Source: Takakia lepidozioides
Taxonomy: Eukaryota > Streptophyta > Takakiopsida > Takakiales > Takakiaceae
Assembly (NCBI GenBank): GCA_030704615.1
Contig: CM060733.1
Coordinates: forward strand, 24,366,001 to 24,430,000
Direction: 5' to 3'
Length of the DNA: 64,000 nt
Below the pieces are notes generated by a model that had not been told where the DNA came from, ran no database searches, and saw only the letters and a program-made list of their open reading frames with translations. Below, one piece after another: positions 49,627 to 61,311 of the stretch. The translations under genes and the position numbers were made by a program. Each line of letters starts with the position of its first letter. Within the stretch, counting starts at the first letter, position 1.

Positions 49627-50701
49627 CCAAATTCCATCTCTGCTTCATTTCAATATCCCAGCCACTACAACAAAAATGCCAAGATCCTCCTATAAAAGCA
49701 CATAACAATCACAACCGATAATTTAGATATCTCAAACACGCCACCCCACACCCACTGTGCTAGTTCCTTATGCTGACTACAATAAAAAACGCTAGTGAGG
49801 GAGAGGGAGAGAGAAAGAGTATGTCCTTAAAAGTGTTGGTTATGACATACCCTTGCAGGACCAAACCTCTTGAATATGAAACCTCCCAGGTCTGTCATCC
49901 TGTTTTCATCCACCAGAGTAGGCAAAGGTGTAGGACACAACCTAACTTATCATCAAACAATACCCGTCATATCCTCGGCCTAGAGGTCCATAGTGTACAT
50001 CGGCATTAGAACCATCACCAGATTGTGCTTGACCTTTGTATCATGACAGATAGCTCTGGCTTCACCCTGGGATGGTTTGACCACGCCTTAATCCAAAGGA
50101 CCTCCTTATTGCACCTACATCTGAAGTCGGGTGATCTTGGACTTTTCTGTGACAACCACAAGTGCCAGCTGAGCATCCATACCACAGCCTCACAGAGACC
50201 AAGCTCAAACCAATGCTCCAAGCACCTTTTGAAGCAAGAGGCAAATAAAAAAGACTGATGGCAATAGTAAAAGCTGCTTTGGTGTCTTTCCCAGCGAAGA
50301 GAAAAATGCCATTCATTTACACAAGTGGGGATACAATGTACTCCACTACACATCATCCTGTTAGCTTCAGTCACAAGCCTGCTGTCCCACCACTGTGAAG
50401 GATCTGAGAAGAACTCCTGCCAGAGCCTTTCTTTCCTCATTGCTTGATCTGTGTGCAAGACTGACAAGTGCTTGAGAACTTTGCCAGCTTCCAATTGCCT
50501 TAGTGTCTACTGAGGAGTGCAGACACATAGAAGGATCTCAGGGATGAACACTAGTTTCCCGTTGAGAAGGTATACTCTCTGTCCCTCTCTATTTCTTTTG
50601 GTGGTCGTGACAATTTCTTTCTTTCCTCCTTTGTTTCTTTGAGTGTACGTGAGTTTGCGCCTACATGTGTAACACGTTGGGAGCTCGAGCAGCGCTTTCC
50701 A

Positions 50702-50743
<42 letters not shown>

Positions 50744-51690
50744 CAGAGTGATTAGCGTCAACGTAGAGGCCTAGTTACCACAGATGCAACATAGATTGGC
50801 ACGGTCCCGCTGGAGCAGTGCAAAGCGACAATCGAGTGAAATCAACATGCTAGCACCACTTGGAGCTTGCAGCCAATTTGGTGAGGACTTATGCATGTAG
50901 CAGTCAGAAGTCTCGTCCTAAGGGAGACCTGCGTATTTCCCCAATAAAATCTTCTGCCAGGGGACATGGCCGCCAGGAAGCAATGCAAATCAAGCACCTC
51001 CCTGTCTCTTAAACGGAATAACTGAAAAGCCCATGCACATGTAATTCAACAGATGCTGAAAAGATGGCATTCGAGGGCCACGGTCGATTACACTCATGCA
51101 TGACCAGGAACTGAACTTCTTCAACCATTGGTCGCAGTTTCTGCTGAAATGGGTCAAGGGCAATATGGAGCCTCGATTTTCGCAAAGCTGGCTATCCAAT
51201 TCAGCTCCACAACCTTGACCGGTAATATGCTACTTGATGCGAAGCTGTCCGCCCGTTCACCAGAGACATGGCCTTGGTTGTATAATCTCCCTGCAAGCTG
51301 CTCTCCATGTAGAAGGCAGAGAAGCCAGGGTGCACACAAACCCTTCATTCGTGTATAACTTATGCACATCCATTAAAACTTCCTCTAACCAGGTGATTCT
51401 CTGCTTGATCGCGAATTTTCCCTCTTTCGAATGTGGTGCCTTATTGGGTCGAAGAGCCAGGAAATCCGCAGTTTGTTTCGAAATTGAACGGTCAATATGC
51501 TGACTACGTGTACGCATTTGAAAGTTCTCAAATCTGGGCATTGTTACCGACTGGCCCCTACTATGGAGAAAGAGAGCTTGTTGCCCAGATGCTACTGGTA
51601 CCGGGCAGCTTGTTTCCCAGATAATTTGCTATAGTGGGTTCCTGCTCTGTTATCTGGAACGTTGCAAGAAGGAGGCATACTGTAATTGGG
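49627..51690. other. No gene recognised
   Basis: About 2 kb upstream of the PPR gene, holding its promoter at the left end. It contains a pure CT microsatellite (about 50705-50738). No coding domain was seen on either strand. Confidence 0.35.
50705..50738. repeat. (CT)n microsatellite
   Basis: An uninterrupted run of about 17 CT units. Confidence 0.97.
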
Positions 51691-52347
51691 TGCTGCAAGT
51701 GGACGGAGAAGAAGAAGGCGCTGGTGTGGTTTCACAAGGGGCTGCGCCTGCACGATATCCCAGCAGTGCTGCCCGCCAGTGAGGGTGCCCGCCATGTCTA
51801 TCCTGTGTTTGTGCTGGACCCCTGGGTCTTGTCTCCGGACCCCTCCAGCTCCATCTCCTGAGTCTGTGGGAGTGCGTGTGCATCGACTTTCTCTTGGGGT
51901 CCGTGCAGGAATTGGATGAGCGTCTTCGTGCCCGCGGATCTCGCTTACTTTAGGTGCAGTTGGGCTGCCTTAGTCTGGCGTGTGAAGGAGAATAATCCGT
52001 GTTTTCTTCTCATGACTACTCAGTGCCACTGTCGTTCAATGATGGATACAAGTTTGATGCAAATACTGGGGGAGGGAGCATATCGGGTAAGAAGTCCACG
52101 TATTATGATGAAGGGCTGGTTCAGGAGTTAGGTTGATTTCCACTGTATCTGGTTGTAGATGCTCCATCTCCTTCTATGCGCTCCTTCAATGAAGGTGATG
52201 GGGTTGCAGGGTTAGGGGCGGGTACTGGTATGCCTGGTGTAACAAGCAATCTCTAATCATTTGCAGGAAATTGCTAGGCAAGCAGGGGTGGAGGTACACA
52301 GCCCTGTGAGTCCCACTCTCTTCAATCCTCCTCATGTCATTGCCAAA
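51691..52347 (+). pseudogene. (6-4) photolyase/cryptochrome relic (N-terminal exons only)
   Basis: The N-terminal antenna-domain part of a photolyase/cryptochrome. Block 1 (about 51700-51860) reads KKALVWFHKGLRLHDIPAVL and VYPVFVLDPWVLSPD, then a stop. Block 2 after a GTGCAG acceptor (about 51911-51955) reads ELDERLRARGSRLL, then a stop. Block 3 after a TTGCAG acceptor (about 52267-52347) reads EIARQAGVEVHSPVSPTLFN and ends at a GTATCT donor. The order and wording match the (6-4) photolyase type, but the segment between blocks 1 and 2, the initiating ATG and the whole FAD-binding half are missing. The conserved Arg of WFRKGLR is His here. Block order suggests an old truncated duplicate rather than a working gene. 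Confidence 0.75.
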
Positions 52348-52711
52348 GTATCTCCTGCCCATACCTTGTCGGTGGCCAAACACCTTTCTGACAAGAAAGA
52401 AGACAAAAAGAGAGTGTGTACAAATATAAGCTGATATGGAAAAAGCTTACAGACTATCCAACTTGCTTTCTTTGGACAAGAGATCAATTTGACATCTGAT
52501 GCAAAAAAAGGAGTTGGATTGAGAGCCAGTTCTAACTGTTAACAAGAAGCATCCAAAAGTTTTGAAAAGGGCTTCCTTCACATCACAGCAACTTAGTTCC
52601 AGTGTTCTTGAATATCACACTGGAAAAGTTGCTCTTGCACCAACCTTCAAAGGACACAATGAGCAGAATCAGACTTGAACGTTCTTATTCAAGACGTTGG
52701 ACAAGCAAGAC
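52348..52711. other. No gene recognised
   Basis: Short spacer between the photolyase relic and the tRNA-like sequence; nothing recognisable. Confidence 0.3.
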
Positions 52712-52736
52712 TGCGGTGAGCGTGGATTGAACACGC

Positions 52737-52775
<39 letters not shown>

Positions 52776-52784
52776 CATCCCCGA
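52712..52784 (-). tRNA. tRNA-Phe (GAA), possibly degenerate
   Basis: The minus strand folds as a standard 73-nt tRNA: D arm GCTCAGTTGGGAGAGC, anticodon arm AGACTGAAGATCT with anticodon GAA, variable loop AAGGTC, and T arm CGTGTTCAATCCACG. The A box (TGGCTCAGTTGG) and B box (GGTTCAATCC-like) are present. It departs from the usual plant nuclear tRNA-Phe at the first base (T instead of G, breaking the 1-72 pair) and in the T loop (TTCAATC instead of TTCGATC). It may be functional or a recent pseudogene. No T-rich terminator directly follows the 3' end on the minus strand. Confidence 0.75.
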
Positions 52785-53198
52785 TTGCGGAATAATGATT
52801 GGACCGGATTACATATATAAAGAGACTCCTGTAAACTCCTCTAAATTATTAGTCTATAACTCGCGCGTCTCAAAAGATAAAATCATATGGACAATCGACT
52901 CTGTCCACGCGGAATTGGCTTCGCTTCCTTGGGATGGGGACGAGATACACGTAAGGCAGAGCTTTTGGAGTTTTCTCTGAAGTGGCACGAGTGCGTGACT
53001 TCGTTGTGTCCAGTTCAGCCCAGTGGAGGGGGAGGGAGAGAGAAACACACCCAAAAGTTTGATCTTGGAGTCGGAATCTGGGATCAGTGATTGGGCTGCA
53101 AGCGAGCTTGTATGAGATCTCATGATTCCTCTGCATCATGATAGAAGTTCTCTTGTGCCTGGTCGCCTTCTCATGTGTGAGCGAGAACAGATTGGAGA

Positions 53199-56100
53199 AT
53201 GGAGGTGGCTGTTAGGATGGTAGATATGGTCGGGGCAGCAATTATCGTGCTTATGCTTCTTGCTCCAGCTTCGTCAGCTGCTAACGCAGATGCCCAGACA
53301 GGTTAATGACCTCTCTTCTCTGGGATCCTTTTTCTCAAGCTCATGGGGTTGATGATATCCTTCCATGAAAATTATCACACACGATCTTGGCAAGATGCGG
53401 AGAGAGATATACCAATTTACGGAGGAATTGGGCCATCAAAACTTGTAACGTTGGTCCCTAGCTGCATAGGCAGTGTCTTTGCGAATGTCTGAATTTTGAT
53501 AGTATTGGTTGGCTGTGGAAGTGCACATGAGGTTGAATATGTTGCACAGGTTGTTTCTGCTGGGCAGCTCTGAGCATTTCATTATAATCAGTGTTGGCAG
53601 GAATAGGAGGTGAGGCAGATTTGTACCTAGGCCTGGTGACCTTGCAGTAAACCCACAATCAGAGGATGCATTCACTGAAAACTGATGTCTTGAATGTACT
53701 TTCACTCGTATTATATGTTGGTTCTTCCACAGGGATTGGCCATGCTTTCAACATGTTCTCTAGCAGAGGAACCAGAAAGTGAAAAACATGTCCAATTTAT
53801 GTGGTGGTATGGTTCGGAGGAAACTTTTTTGCAGCCCATAGTTATCACACATAGGTGATACAATTCGCATTTGCCCAGCACTAATGTTCAGTAGGAGATG
53901 GTTGACTCTGCAGAAGTGGAAGTGGTCACAAATGGCTGTCGGTATAATAGAACCATGGCTCTCATCCTTGTGGAGTATGCATCGGCGGTAAGGACCCCAT
54001 TCCTGTTGGTACTTCTGTTCCTTTCGACTAATTATCACAATTCTGGGAATCATCTGATATGGCTTGTGTCTCCTGACAAAGTTGCAAATGATTTTGGATA
54101 GGTCTACATAGAAGATGAGCTTGCGCTGCTCTCCTGGAGCTGCTCGCGATGTGAAGGTTTGACCAAGGTGGGGCCATGGGTATTTTGGGGTATTTTGTGG
54201 TTGGAACGTATATATTGTCAAACTTTGCAAGGCTGTGTGAGAAGGCCTGGAAGGGAACATGTTGGGATGCCATGCTATTGCCCAGTCCAGTGAAGGAAAG
54301 AAAGATGAGTTATGAATAGGAAGGAAAGATGGAAACTATAAAAGGGAGTATTGTCATTCTGTGTAGCGTGTTTTTGTTTCTTCACTGGACCAAAGGAAAA
54401 CAAGATTGTTAATGGTCATGATATCATGATGGTTGTGCTCCACTGCTGATTGCACTGTGTTGAAGACCCTGTAATTGGGTGGTCTACTTGCGCACATCAG
54501 GAGGCCTACTTACTTTCCTCGGAGTGTTCATTGATGAATCTGGAGTTGCATCTGTGTGTTCATATGCATTATGGCAGGGATTCAAGATTCATACTCTTGT
54601 TGTGGATGTTCAACATTGCCTCCAGGTGTGCAAGCGTGCTGTGCAATTCTTGATCTGCCACTCTTTACTAATTCTCCGTTGCAGTGATTTTTGCCTTGGG
54701 CTCATAAACGAGAGATCCAACTCGTTGGGCAGGGAAATTTTGCATGAGTTATCAATGTGGTAGGAAACTAATACACCATAAATTTGTTTATGCATAAGCT
54801 TGCTGGAACTTCATCTATCTGCATCAGAATTCCGATATTCCAGCCATAGATGATTGCGTGAATGACAGAGCTGGAGTGCAAGTAGTACTGATATTACACA
54901 ACGGGTCTTTCAGAACATGGGTGGGAAAGAACGAGTCGTTTAGATCAGAGGTTGGTCAGTATCCCTTACCAAAGAATAATTAGTGGTTAAGTGCAGGCCT
55001 TTGTTGGAGTGGCAGAGAATTTGAATGCAATTGTGATAGCATTTCGCGGCACCCAAGAAAGCAGGTATTCCCTTGAAAATGGTGAACATAGGAACAAAGT
55101 AGTTGGCAAAACTACATTCAGTTGTTGTGAGTAGTTGATATGATCAGGTAGTGTTTTTTCCTCTTGGTCATTTTTTCCAACGGTTATGCAACATAAGATT
55201 TGAGTTTTGTCTTCACTATGTCTTGCTTGTTAAATATGACATTGTCAAAGGATGTTGTTTAACAGATGCTTGTCCAGTCGTATCCAGAAAGATCTGCATG
55301 CATAGAAGAGAGTTGGCTAATGTGCGGATTACTGGTGGGGATATCTGGCAGTATGCAGAATTGGGCTGAGGACTTGCTCTTTAAACAGCTTGATCTCAAT
55401 TATCCAGGTGTCACTGATGCTATGGTGGGCATTATTTACCTTCTCTCCTCAGACAAGCTTCTAGTCATGAAATCCAAATCACAGATTACTATTGAATGCT
55501 TATGACTTGACAGTTGGGACTGTATTATGACTTCTTTACTTCTCAGCAAGAAGGACCGTTGATTCCTGAGCGTGATGTCACCGAGACATACTATTCATAT
55601 CATGCTTACTGCTGTTGCTGTGTGACTTTATTGACTGTTATCAATCACAATGATTCCATGGCATGCTATCTCTGAGAGTTTATTCTAATTGACGTTCTGC
55701 CCATTGATCACTTCTCACACCAGAGCCATATTGAAGGTTTTTTGGTAAGTTACCAAATAACGAGTCTGTAAACTCTGAAATCCACTCTGCTGCCCAGCCA
55801 GATTGAATTTGCAACTCATGATCTTGACTTTCGATCTATGTTGTGGCCAGGTACATCAAGGGTTCTATTCAGCATATCACAACACCACAGTTCGTGACAG
55901 CATTCTCACTGCTGTTCAATCTATACAACAGGGAAGGGATGGGCTCCACTTCTTGCTCACAGGCCACTCAATGGGAGGGGCAATGGCTTCCTTTTGTGCA
56001 CTTGATCTTGCTGTACGTGTGGTCATCTCCCATCTCATCCCTGGCTTGCAATGGCTCAAGCTTTGTTGCCATCAGACAAGAATCAGTCAAGCTTGTTGGA

Positions 56101-57617
56101 TTGTGAACTTGGCTGCAAAATGAGAAGCAGGTCCCTTTGCTCAAGACAATGCTTTTGGCAGGCACAAGGGGTAGAAGCAAGTCCTGGGTCATAGAGAATT
56201 GACTGGGTCCTAACCTGCTGGTATAAGCCAAGGATACTGGTCGAAGGAAGGGATAATACTCTCTGTCATCTTCTACTCCCTAAACAATAGTGCTTCCTTG
56301 CAGGCAAACTATGGTGTTCAGAACATTGAGATTATCACATTTGGGCAGCCACGAATCGGGAACTCTGTTTTTGCAGCATATTACAATGAGCTTGTCCCTT
56401 GGACCATTCGAATGACACATGCTAACGATTTGGTGCCACATCTGCCTCCCTATTACACTCTGCTAGGCCCACGTTCCTACCATCATTTTGCAACTGAGGT
56501 ATGTGTGTGGCAGTTAATCATTTCTGTATGTTCAGAGCTTAAGCAAAATTTGCCAGAGTGTGGACCTTTTTTAAATAATGTTTCTAGGCAGATGAATGTG
56601 TCTATTCAGTTGGGGAGTCTCAATCTTGACATATATCGAGACAGTACTGGTTATAGTCAATTTTGTTGCTGATGTTCTTGATTCACACTTTGGTAGGTTT
56701 GTTTAGAATTTGCTTCAGTGGCGTTGCTTGTCAACTGCACGATCAGTCTTTCCTTGCATCAGTACATGTGTGTATTCATACATATACATACTGCAAGTGT
56801 AGCTTGTTCGACAGACATATTCTAAATTGTGCTTGCTTGATGACATCCAACTTCATATTATCTGAGTTAGACTGTTGAGAATGAGAGTATACTGTGATTA
56901 GAGATTGATGCACCGAGTTGATGCAGGTGTGGATCTTCAAGATTGTTGTGGGCCCTCTGCAGTATGAGTTTGAGCGGGTTTGTGACAGTTCTGGTGAGGA
57001 CCCTACGTGTAGCAGGTCGGCTCCCTTTCATCTCTTTCACTGGCATTCTATCTTCCTCTTTCTCTCTCCCTCTCAATACTCCCTTCTAGTCAGTCAAAAA
57101 CCATGGGGTCTATCTCTACAGAAAGGTTGCTGAAAGAATTTAAACAATGTTCCATTCAGAGAACAGGAGCACTGTTACTGTCACTGGATTCATGATGCGA
57201 ACAATGGCTTACTGGAAAATTTCAGTCTGTTTCTAGAGCTTCAAAAGACCATTTACTTCATCTGCTGGGGTTGAAGTTTTCTCCATCTGAGAAGGTTGCC
57301 TGGGCACACCTGTACAGACCGACAGCAGGGAAATAAAGGGGAGCAGAGCAGGCATAGTGTGCCTATTTGTGGCTATCCCATTCATTTTGAGTCTTATGAA
57401 TCTTGATATTTATGTTGCCTGTTGGCTATGGAAACGGTGCAGGTCAGTCAAAGGCAACAGCATTTCGGATCATCTCAACTACCTTGGTGTCTACCTTAGG
57501 ACTGAGGACAATGTAATGGCTATAGGCAGTGATTTTCTCAAGGGAAAATCTTTGTTTAATTCCAACCTGGATGTTCCAGGCAAGCCCAGGAAAGCCATGA
57601 AGGGGAGCTTATTGTAG
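53199..57617 (+). CDS. Class 3 lipase with N-terminal signal peptide, 10 exons
   Basis: Alpha/beta-hydrolase (Pfam Lipase_3) that probably hydrolyses acyl-glycerols or galactolipids after entry to the secretory pathway. Exons: 53199-53301, 53914-53987, 54102-54167, 54578-54625, 54997-55064, 55352-55424, 55851-56012, 56304-56498, 56927-57015, 57443-57617; all GT-AG with matching phases, 350 residues. It starts MEVAVRMVDMVGAAIIVLML, a hydrophobic signal peptide ending near APASSA. Family blocks: YNRTMALILVEYASAVYI, WSCSRCEG, IVIAFRGTQES, the nucleophile elbow LLTGHSMGGAMAS (Ser184), FGQPRIGN, HANDLVPHLPP (Asp240) and SISDHLNYLGV (His303). The triad is complete. Its upstream region is partly repeated near 60.2 kb. 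Intron 3 contains an 11-bp inverted repeat pair (GTCCAGTGAAG, 54285-54389). Confidence 0.95.
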
Positions 57618-58563
57618 CACTTGTAGCACATGCAACGTGCTTAGGTGTTCTGCATCATGGCTGCGTCATGGTTGTTCTGGCCAAGATCTTGCTGGTTTAT
57701 GTACTACCATCCATTTGCACAGTCAGAAGTACGGTCCTATCGGTTCAAAGAGAGGTCCTGAAGGTCAAGGTGTGTTCTCCATCATGGGAAATCCCATTGT
57801 TGACATTTACATGAAGGTTGTCCATCTGCCTAGCCAGCACCATCCCACTACCTGATTGCACAGGAGTCTCAACCTGTCCAGAGCCAAGTGGGTTGGCCCC
57901 GATGAAAGCAGCATGGTGATTCCAGTCCTCTGTTGTGACAAAGGGACCACATCTCCTGCGAACATTAGCTACTTTGGAAGGGATGAGGATGCAAGGTCTG
58001 ACTTGTGATCTAATGGTGAGATGCGGTTGTTGGCAGCTTCTGGGGAATCAATGAAGGGGAAAATGATTATTGGTGGGTGTCTCTTCACTAGTTGCAGATG
58101 CTGATTGTGCAGGATGGAGTCCTCCCCACAACAACACCTCTATTGGTGTGCTTCATGGAGCACACTACAACTGGCCAACCTGATTCTTGAAGGGGATTCG
58201 GACATACTTGTTTACAAGAAATTGTTTTTTGGGTCAGCAGAAAGAAGATTACAAGCAATTTCCACTGTGAAAGACCATTGCCCATGATAGCTTCTTATTG
58301 ATGAGTGTAGGAGGCACCAACTCCACATTGTCGTCTGATTTACATATTTGAGATCAGCGAGTACTGAAGCTCTTTGTCCTTGCTCTCTTTGATCTCAGAA
58401 TTTGATATTGGCTTTCACTGGTTCGGTTCTATCTTGTCAATAGACATGCCCCAAGCTGGAGAGTTCATCCTTTGGCAGGGATGATATCTGAGACGCCCAA
58501 ACATAGTATTTGTTCCTTTTTTGATAAATCCTTCTGCCATCCTCCTGGAGTCACCTTAATGTG
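57618..58563. other. 3' flank of lipase; no gene recognised
   Basis: No domain was identified with confidence. A short frame near 58180 (ANLILEGDSDILV) faintly resembles an RNase H fold strand, too weak to call. Confidence 0.3.
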
Positions 58564-58571
58564 GAAAACAC

Positions 58572-58939
58572 CAGTGTTGTACTGGTATCAGGTTTAGGAC
58601 ATACCAGTTGGGTATCTATAATGGTGGAAATTACTGGTATGAATATGAGTATTATGACCACAAATATCATGTGGTATATAGTATCAATAGGGGTATCATT
58701 CCAAGTAAACCAATAAAATATATATTATATTATATTATATATTAAATAAATATAAATGCGTATAAATACATATGCATATATATACTAATTTAATATAGTA
58801 TTGATACCAATATAAATGAGGAAGATGGCTGGGTAGTGCTGGTGTTGAAAAATCAATAACAGTCCGGTAGGTTCTGCAATACCAGATTTATACCCAGTAT
58901 TGATACCCAGGTGAAACCCTCTATACCAGTACAACACTG
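58572..58939. mobile_element. hAT-type MITE, 368 bp
   Basis: Non-autonomous DNA transposon. The ends are a perfect 17-bp terminal inverted repeat (CAGTGTTGTACTGGTAT), flanked by a perfect 8-bp target duplication GAAAACAC (58564-58571 and 58940-58947). An 8-bp duplication and CAGTG ends indicate the hAT superfamily. The interior is AT-rich with TATAT runs and no coding sequence. It is the same family as the element at 59397. Confidence 0.95.
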
Positions 58940-58947
58940 GAAAACAC

Positions 58948-59261
58948 GCATCTCAGTAATTGTGACATACATGTACACAAATCTGTCAGTGGCCTCCTAG
59001 AGGATTGAACGATTGAACATCACTAGTACCTCCATATCATATTGGAGTTATCTGTCTTACACAACACAAACCACAGTGCTCCGCATAGCCCATAAGGTAA
59101 TGCAGGGTTTTGTGTGTTGACCATGGGTTGGCATTTACGGCATGGGAGCCCTTTTATTCCCGAGGAAACATATAAAGCAAATAAATAAAGTATGCATTAC
59201 ACTAGGAGAAAAGTCTTACAAAGACATGGAGACTCCTATTCATTTCAATAACCATCTATCC
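58948..59261. other. Spacer between MITE and tRNA-like sequence
   Basis: No gene or repeat recognised. Confidence 0.3.
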
Positions 59262-59333
59262 TGCTGTGAGCGTGGATTGAACACGCTGCCTTCTTCGGTC
59301 GAAAGAAGGCTCTCCCAACTCAGCTATCCCACT
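59262..59333 (-). tRNA. tRNA-Phe-like pseudogene with altered anticodon arm
   Basis: The minus strand shares the D arm (ATAGCTGAGTTGGGAGAGC) and T arm (CGTGTTCAATCCACGCTCAC) with the tRNA-Phe at 52.7 kb, including its unusual T-loop A. The anticodon region is replaced by the near-palindrome CCTTCTTTCGACCGAAGAAGG, which makes a longer stem and leaves no clear anticodon (position 33 would be C). Most likely a tRNA pseudogene or the head of a tRNA-derived retroposon. Confidence 0.6.
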
Positions 59334-59396
59334 AACAAGACAATATCTATCTATTAAGCAAGGTAATTTGTTTTGTTTTGTTTTGTTTGTATGTAC

Positions 59397-59575
59397 CAGT
59401 GTTGGTCTGGTGTATAGGTGAAGGACTGGTATAAAATACTGGTATATGCACTGGTATTAGATACCAGACCAGTCTGGTATCATTTGGGAGAATACTGGGT
59501 CATATACCAGACCAGGCTGGTATCAGTTTTTTCCCCAGTCTGGTATGTCCTAACACTGATACCAGAACAACACTG
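59397..59575. mobile_element. hAT-type MITE, 179 bp
   Basis: The terminal inverted repeats match at 15 of 17 positions (CAGTGTTGGTCTGGTGT against CAGTGTTGTTCTGGTAT), with a perfect 8-bp target duplication GTATGTAC at 59389-59396 and 59576-59583. The interior is full of short CTGGTAT/ATACCAG repeats. Its right end, read inward, matches the left end of the 58.57-kb MITE (GGTATCAG.GTTAGGACATACCA), so the two are relatives in opposite orientation. Confidence 0.95.
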
Positions 59576-60129
59576 GTATGTACGTTGAGATCACCCAAAC
59601 CGCAAGGGCTCCACTTGGGTTCTTGATACCCCCTGGAAAGCCCTCGATGAGGTAGTGGTGCTGGGCGACCCGGGGTGTGGGAGATATTGCATTCCAAATA
59701 TTTTGTCACTGGGAATTCATGAAAAATAGCAAATTGGGTTTTTCTGGAATATAAAATGACGGTACAATACTAGTTTTTTTTTTAATAAATAAATTTCATT
59801 ATAAATTTCAAGCAACAGGGGACAGTGGCCCTGGTAAATTTATTACTGAGGCAAAAAGGGGGTGTACAAAGAGGAAAAAATAACCTCTGAAGAAGGTGCC
59901 ATAGAGGCTGACCTAGGAAGGCTATGCTTCCGGACCAAATAACGAAGAGAAGGGGGAAGCTGCTAGTTACTGTTTTATTATTATTTTTAATAATTTCAAT
60001 TTATTGTTATTGTTATAGTTAATAATATAATAATATTTGACGCCTCCCCAAGGAAGCGTATATTTATTACAGTTACTATCTTCAACTCAGTAACATTTTT
60101 CAAAAATATTACGGGCCTCGTGAGAAAAT

Positions 60130-60360
60130 CGCGTGGAAAGCCTCTCCACGAAATTAGCTTCACTTCCGTAGCGGCGGCCGAGGGAGAGTTGATCCCGGAT
60201 TCGGATTCTGGGATCAGTGATTGGCTGCAAAAGTAGTGGAAAGGGAGGGAAGAGGGTAACCCTTTACCCTCTACAAGCTGTCCCTTTACAAGGTAGAGGG
60301 TAAAGGGAGCCTCATCATATGAGTTATCGTGTGCCTCATGTGTGAGCGAGAACAGATTGG
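60130..60360 (+). repeat. Diverged duplicate of the lipase upstream region
   Basis: Stretches match 52895-53197 in order and direction: CCACG(C)GAAATTGGCTTCGCTTCC-like, TCTGGGATCAGTGATTGG, and CATGTGTGAGCGAGAACAG with ATTGGAGA. In the lipase gene the last of these lies directly before the start ATG. Here the ATG and first exon are not present. Confidence 0.8.
60260..60307. repeat. Perfect 15-bp inverted repeat (hairpin)
   Basis: CCCTTTACCCTCTAC and its exact reverse complement are separated by an 18-nt loop. It sits inside the duplicated lipase-upstream segment at a place where the lipase copy has no such hairpin. Confidence 0.9.
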
Positions 60361-61311
60361 AGAGAGGTGGGGGAGAGAGACAGAGAGGTGGGGATTCTAC
60401 CAATTGCTCCAGTTGACTCAAAACGGATTCTACAATGCTGCAGCGTAGTATTCACCCTGGGCAGTCTTTCATACAGAGAAGTGTCTGTGTGGAAACCCTT
60501 GCAAGAAATGGTAAAGGTGGAATACTGTTACAATCAGTCAACTCAAGATGAGAAAAAATGTGCAAAATCTGACAAGCTTTATGCCATTGGATCTTACCAA
60601 TGCAAAATCTGACAAGTTTTATACCATTGGATCTTGGCCATTCAGGTGCAGGACATAAGCTTGTGCCCATGGCCGCTACATTGGAAAGATAGGGGGAACA
60701 TATTATAAAAGTTTTGCAAACATTTTGGTTCACATTGCTATTCCGAATTATTCAGTCTGAAAACATTGTTCCCTTCCGGAAACGCTCTCTCTCCGTTGTT
60801 GATGTAAGCTTCAGCTCTATGCTTTGGTCAAATTTTGTTCTTGCTTATGTATTGTCGGGAGATGCTCGCTATGGATAGTGAAAGGGGTCCCAATAATTTG
60901 GATTGATCAAATAGCAGACCTGCTTGTCTGAAAAGTTGCTCATTATGAGCTTTGGACATAGTAGCGAGGGACTGATCAATAAGAAGTCATTCCAATCAAA
61001 ACATCCACAGGGAGTCTGGGTCCCTAATAACCCTGAGGGAGCTGCACTTTTGTAGCACCCATCTCTTCACGGACATTTCTCACCCCTGCCTTGTGCTCAA
61101 GTTACAGAAGCTGTTGTATTGTGATTGGTTGAAACTATCACAAACCACGGGATCCTTTCATTGCATAAAACAACTTTGAGCAGTGCAAGTGAGGTATGAG
61201 TCGCTGTGACTGCAGTCCAAGAAACTCAAGTTGGCAACCTGTCACACAGAAACTTAATATTACTATGTATTTTGTTGAGATGATTGAGGTTCATGTAGAG
61301 CTTGAGAAGTG

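Larger units (their letters stand above)
59584..61311. other. Repeat-rich spacer with lipase-upstream duplicate
   Basis: From left to right: a piece with ACAGGGGACAGTGGCCCTGG (about 59814) that recurs near 13990; a stretch at about 60130-60360 similar to the lipase upstream region; and a perfect hairpin at 60260-60307. An 18-bp direct repeat (AATGCAAAATCTGACAAG-like) lies near 60558-60617. No coding gene was seen. Confidence 0.5.

Noticed and set aside
58105-58287. Possible RNase H fragment (ANLILEGDSDILV)
   Set aside because: Only one strand-like motif; no catalytic residues or neighbouring RT sequence.
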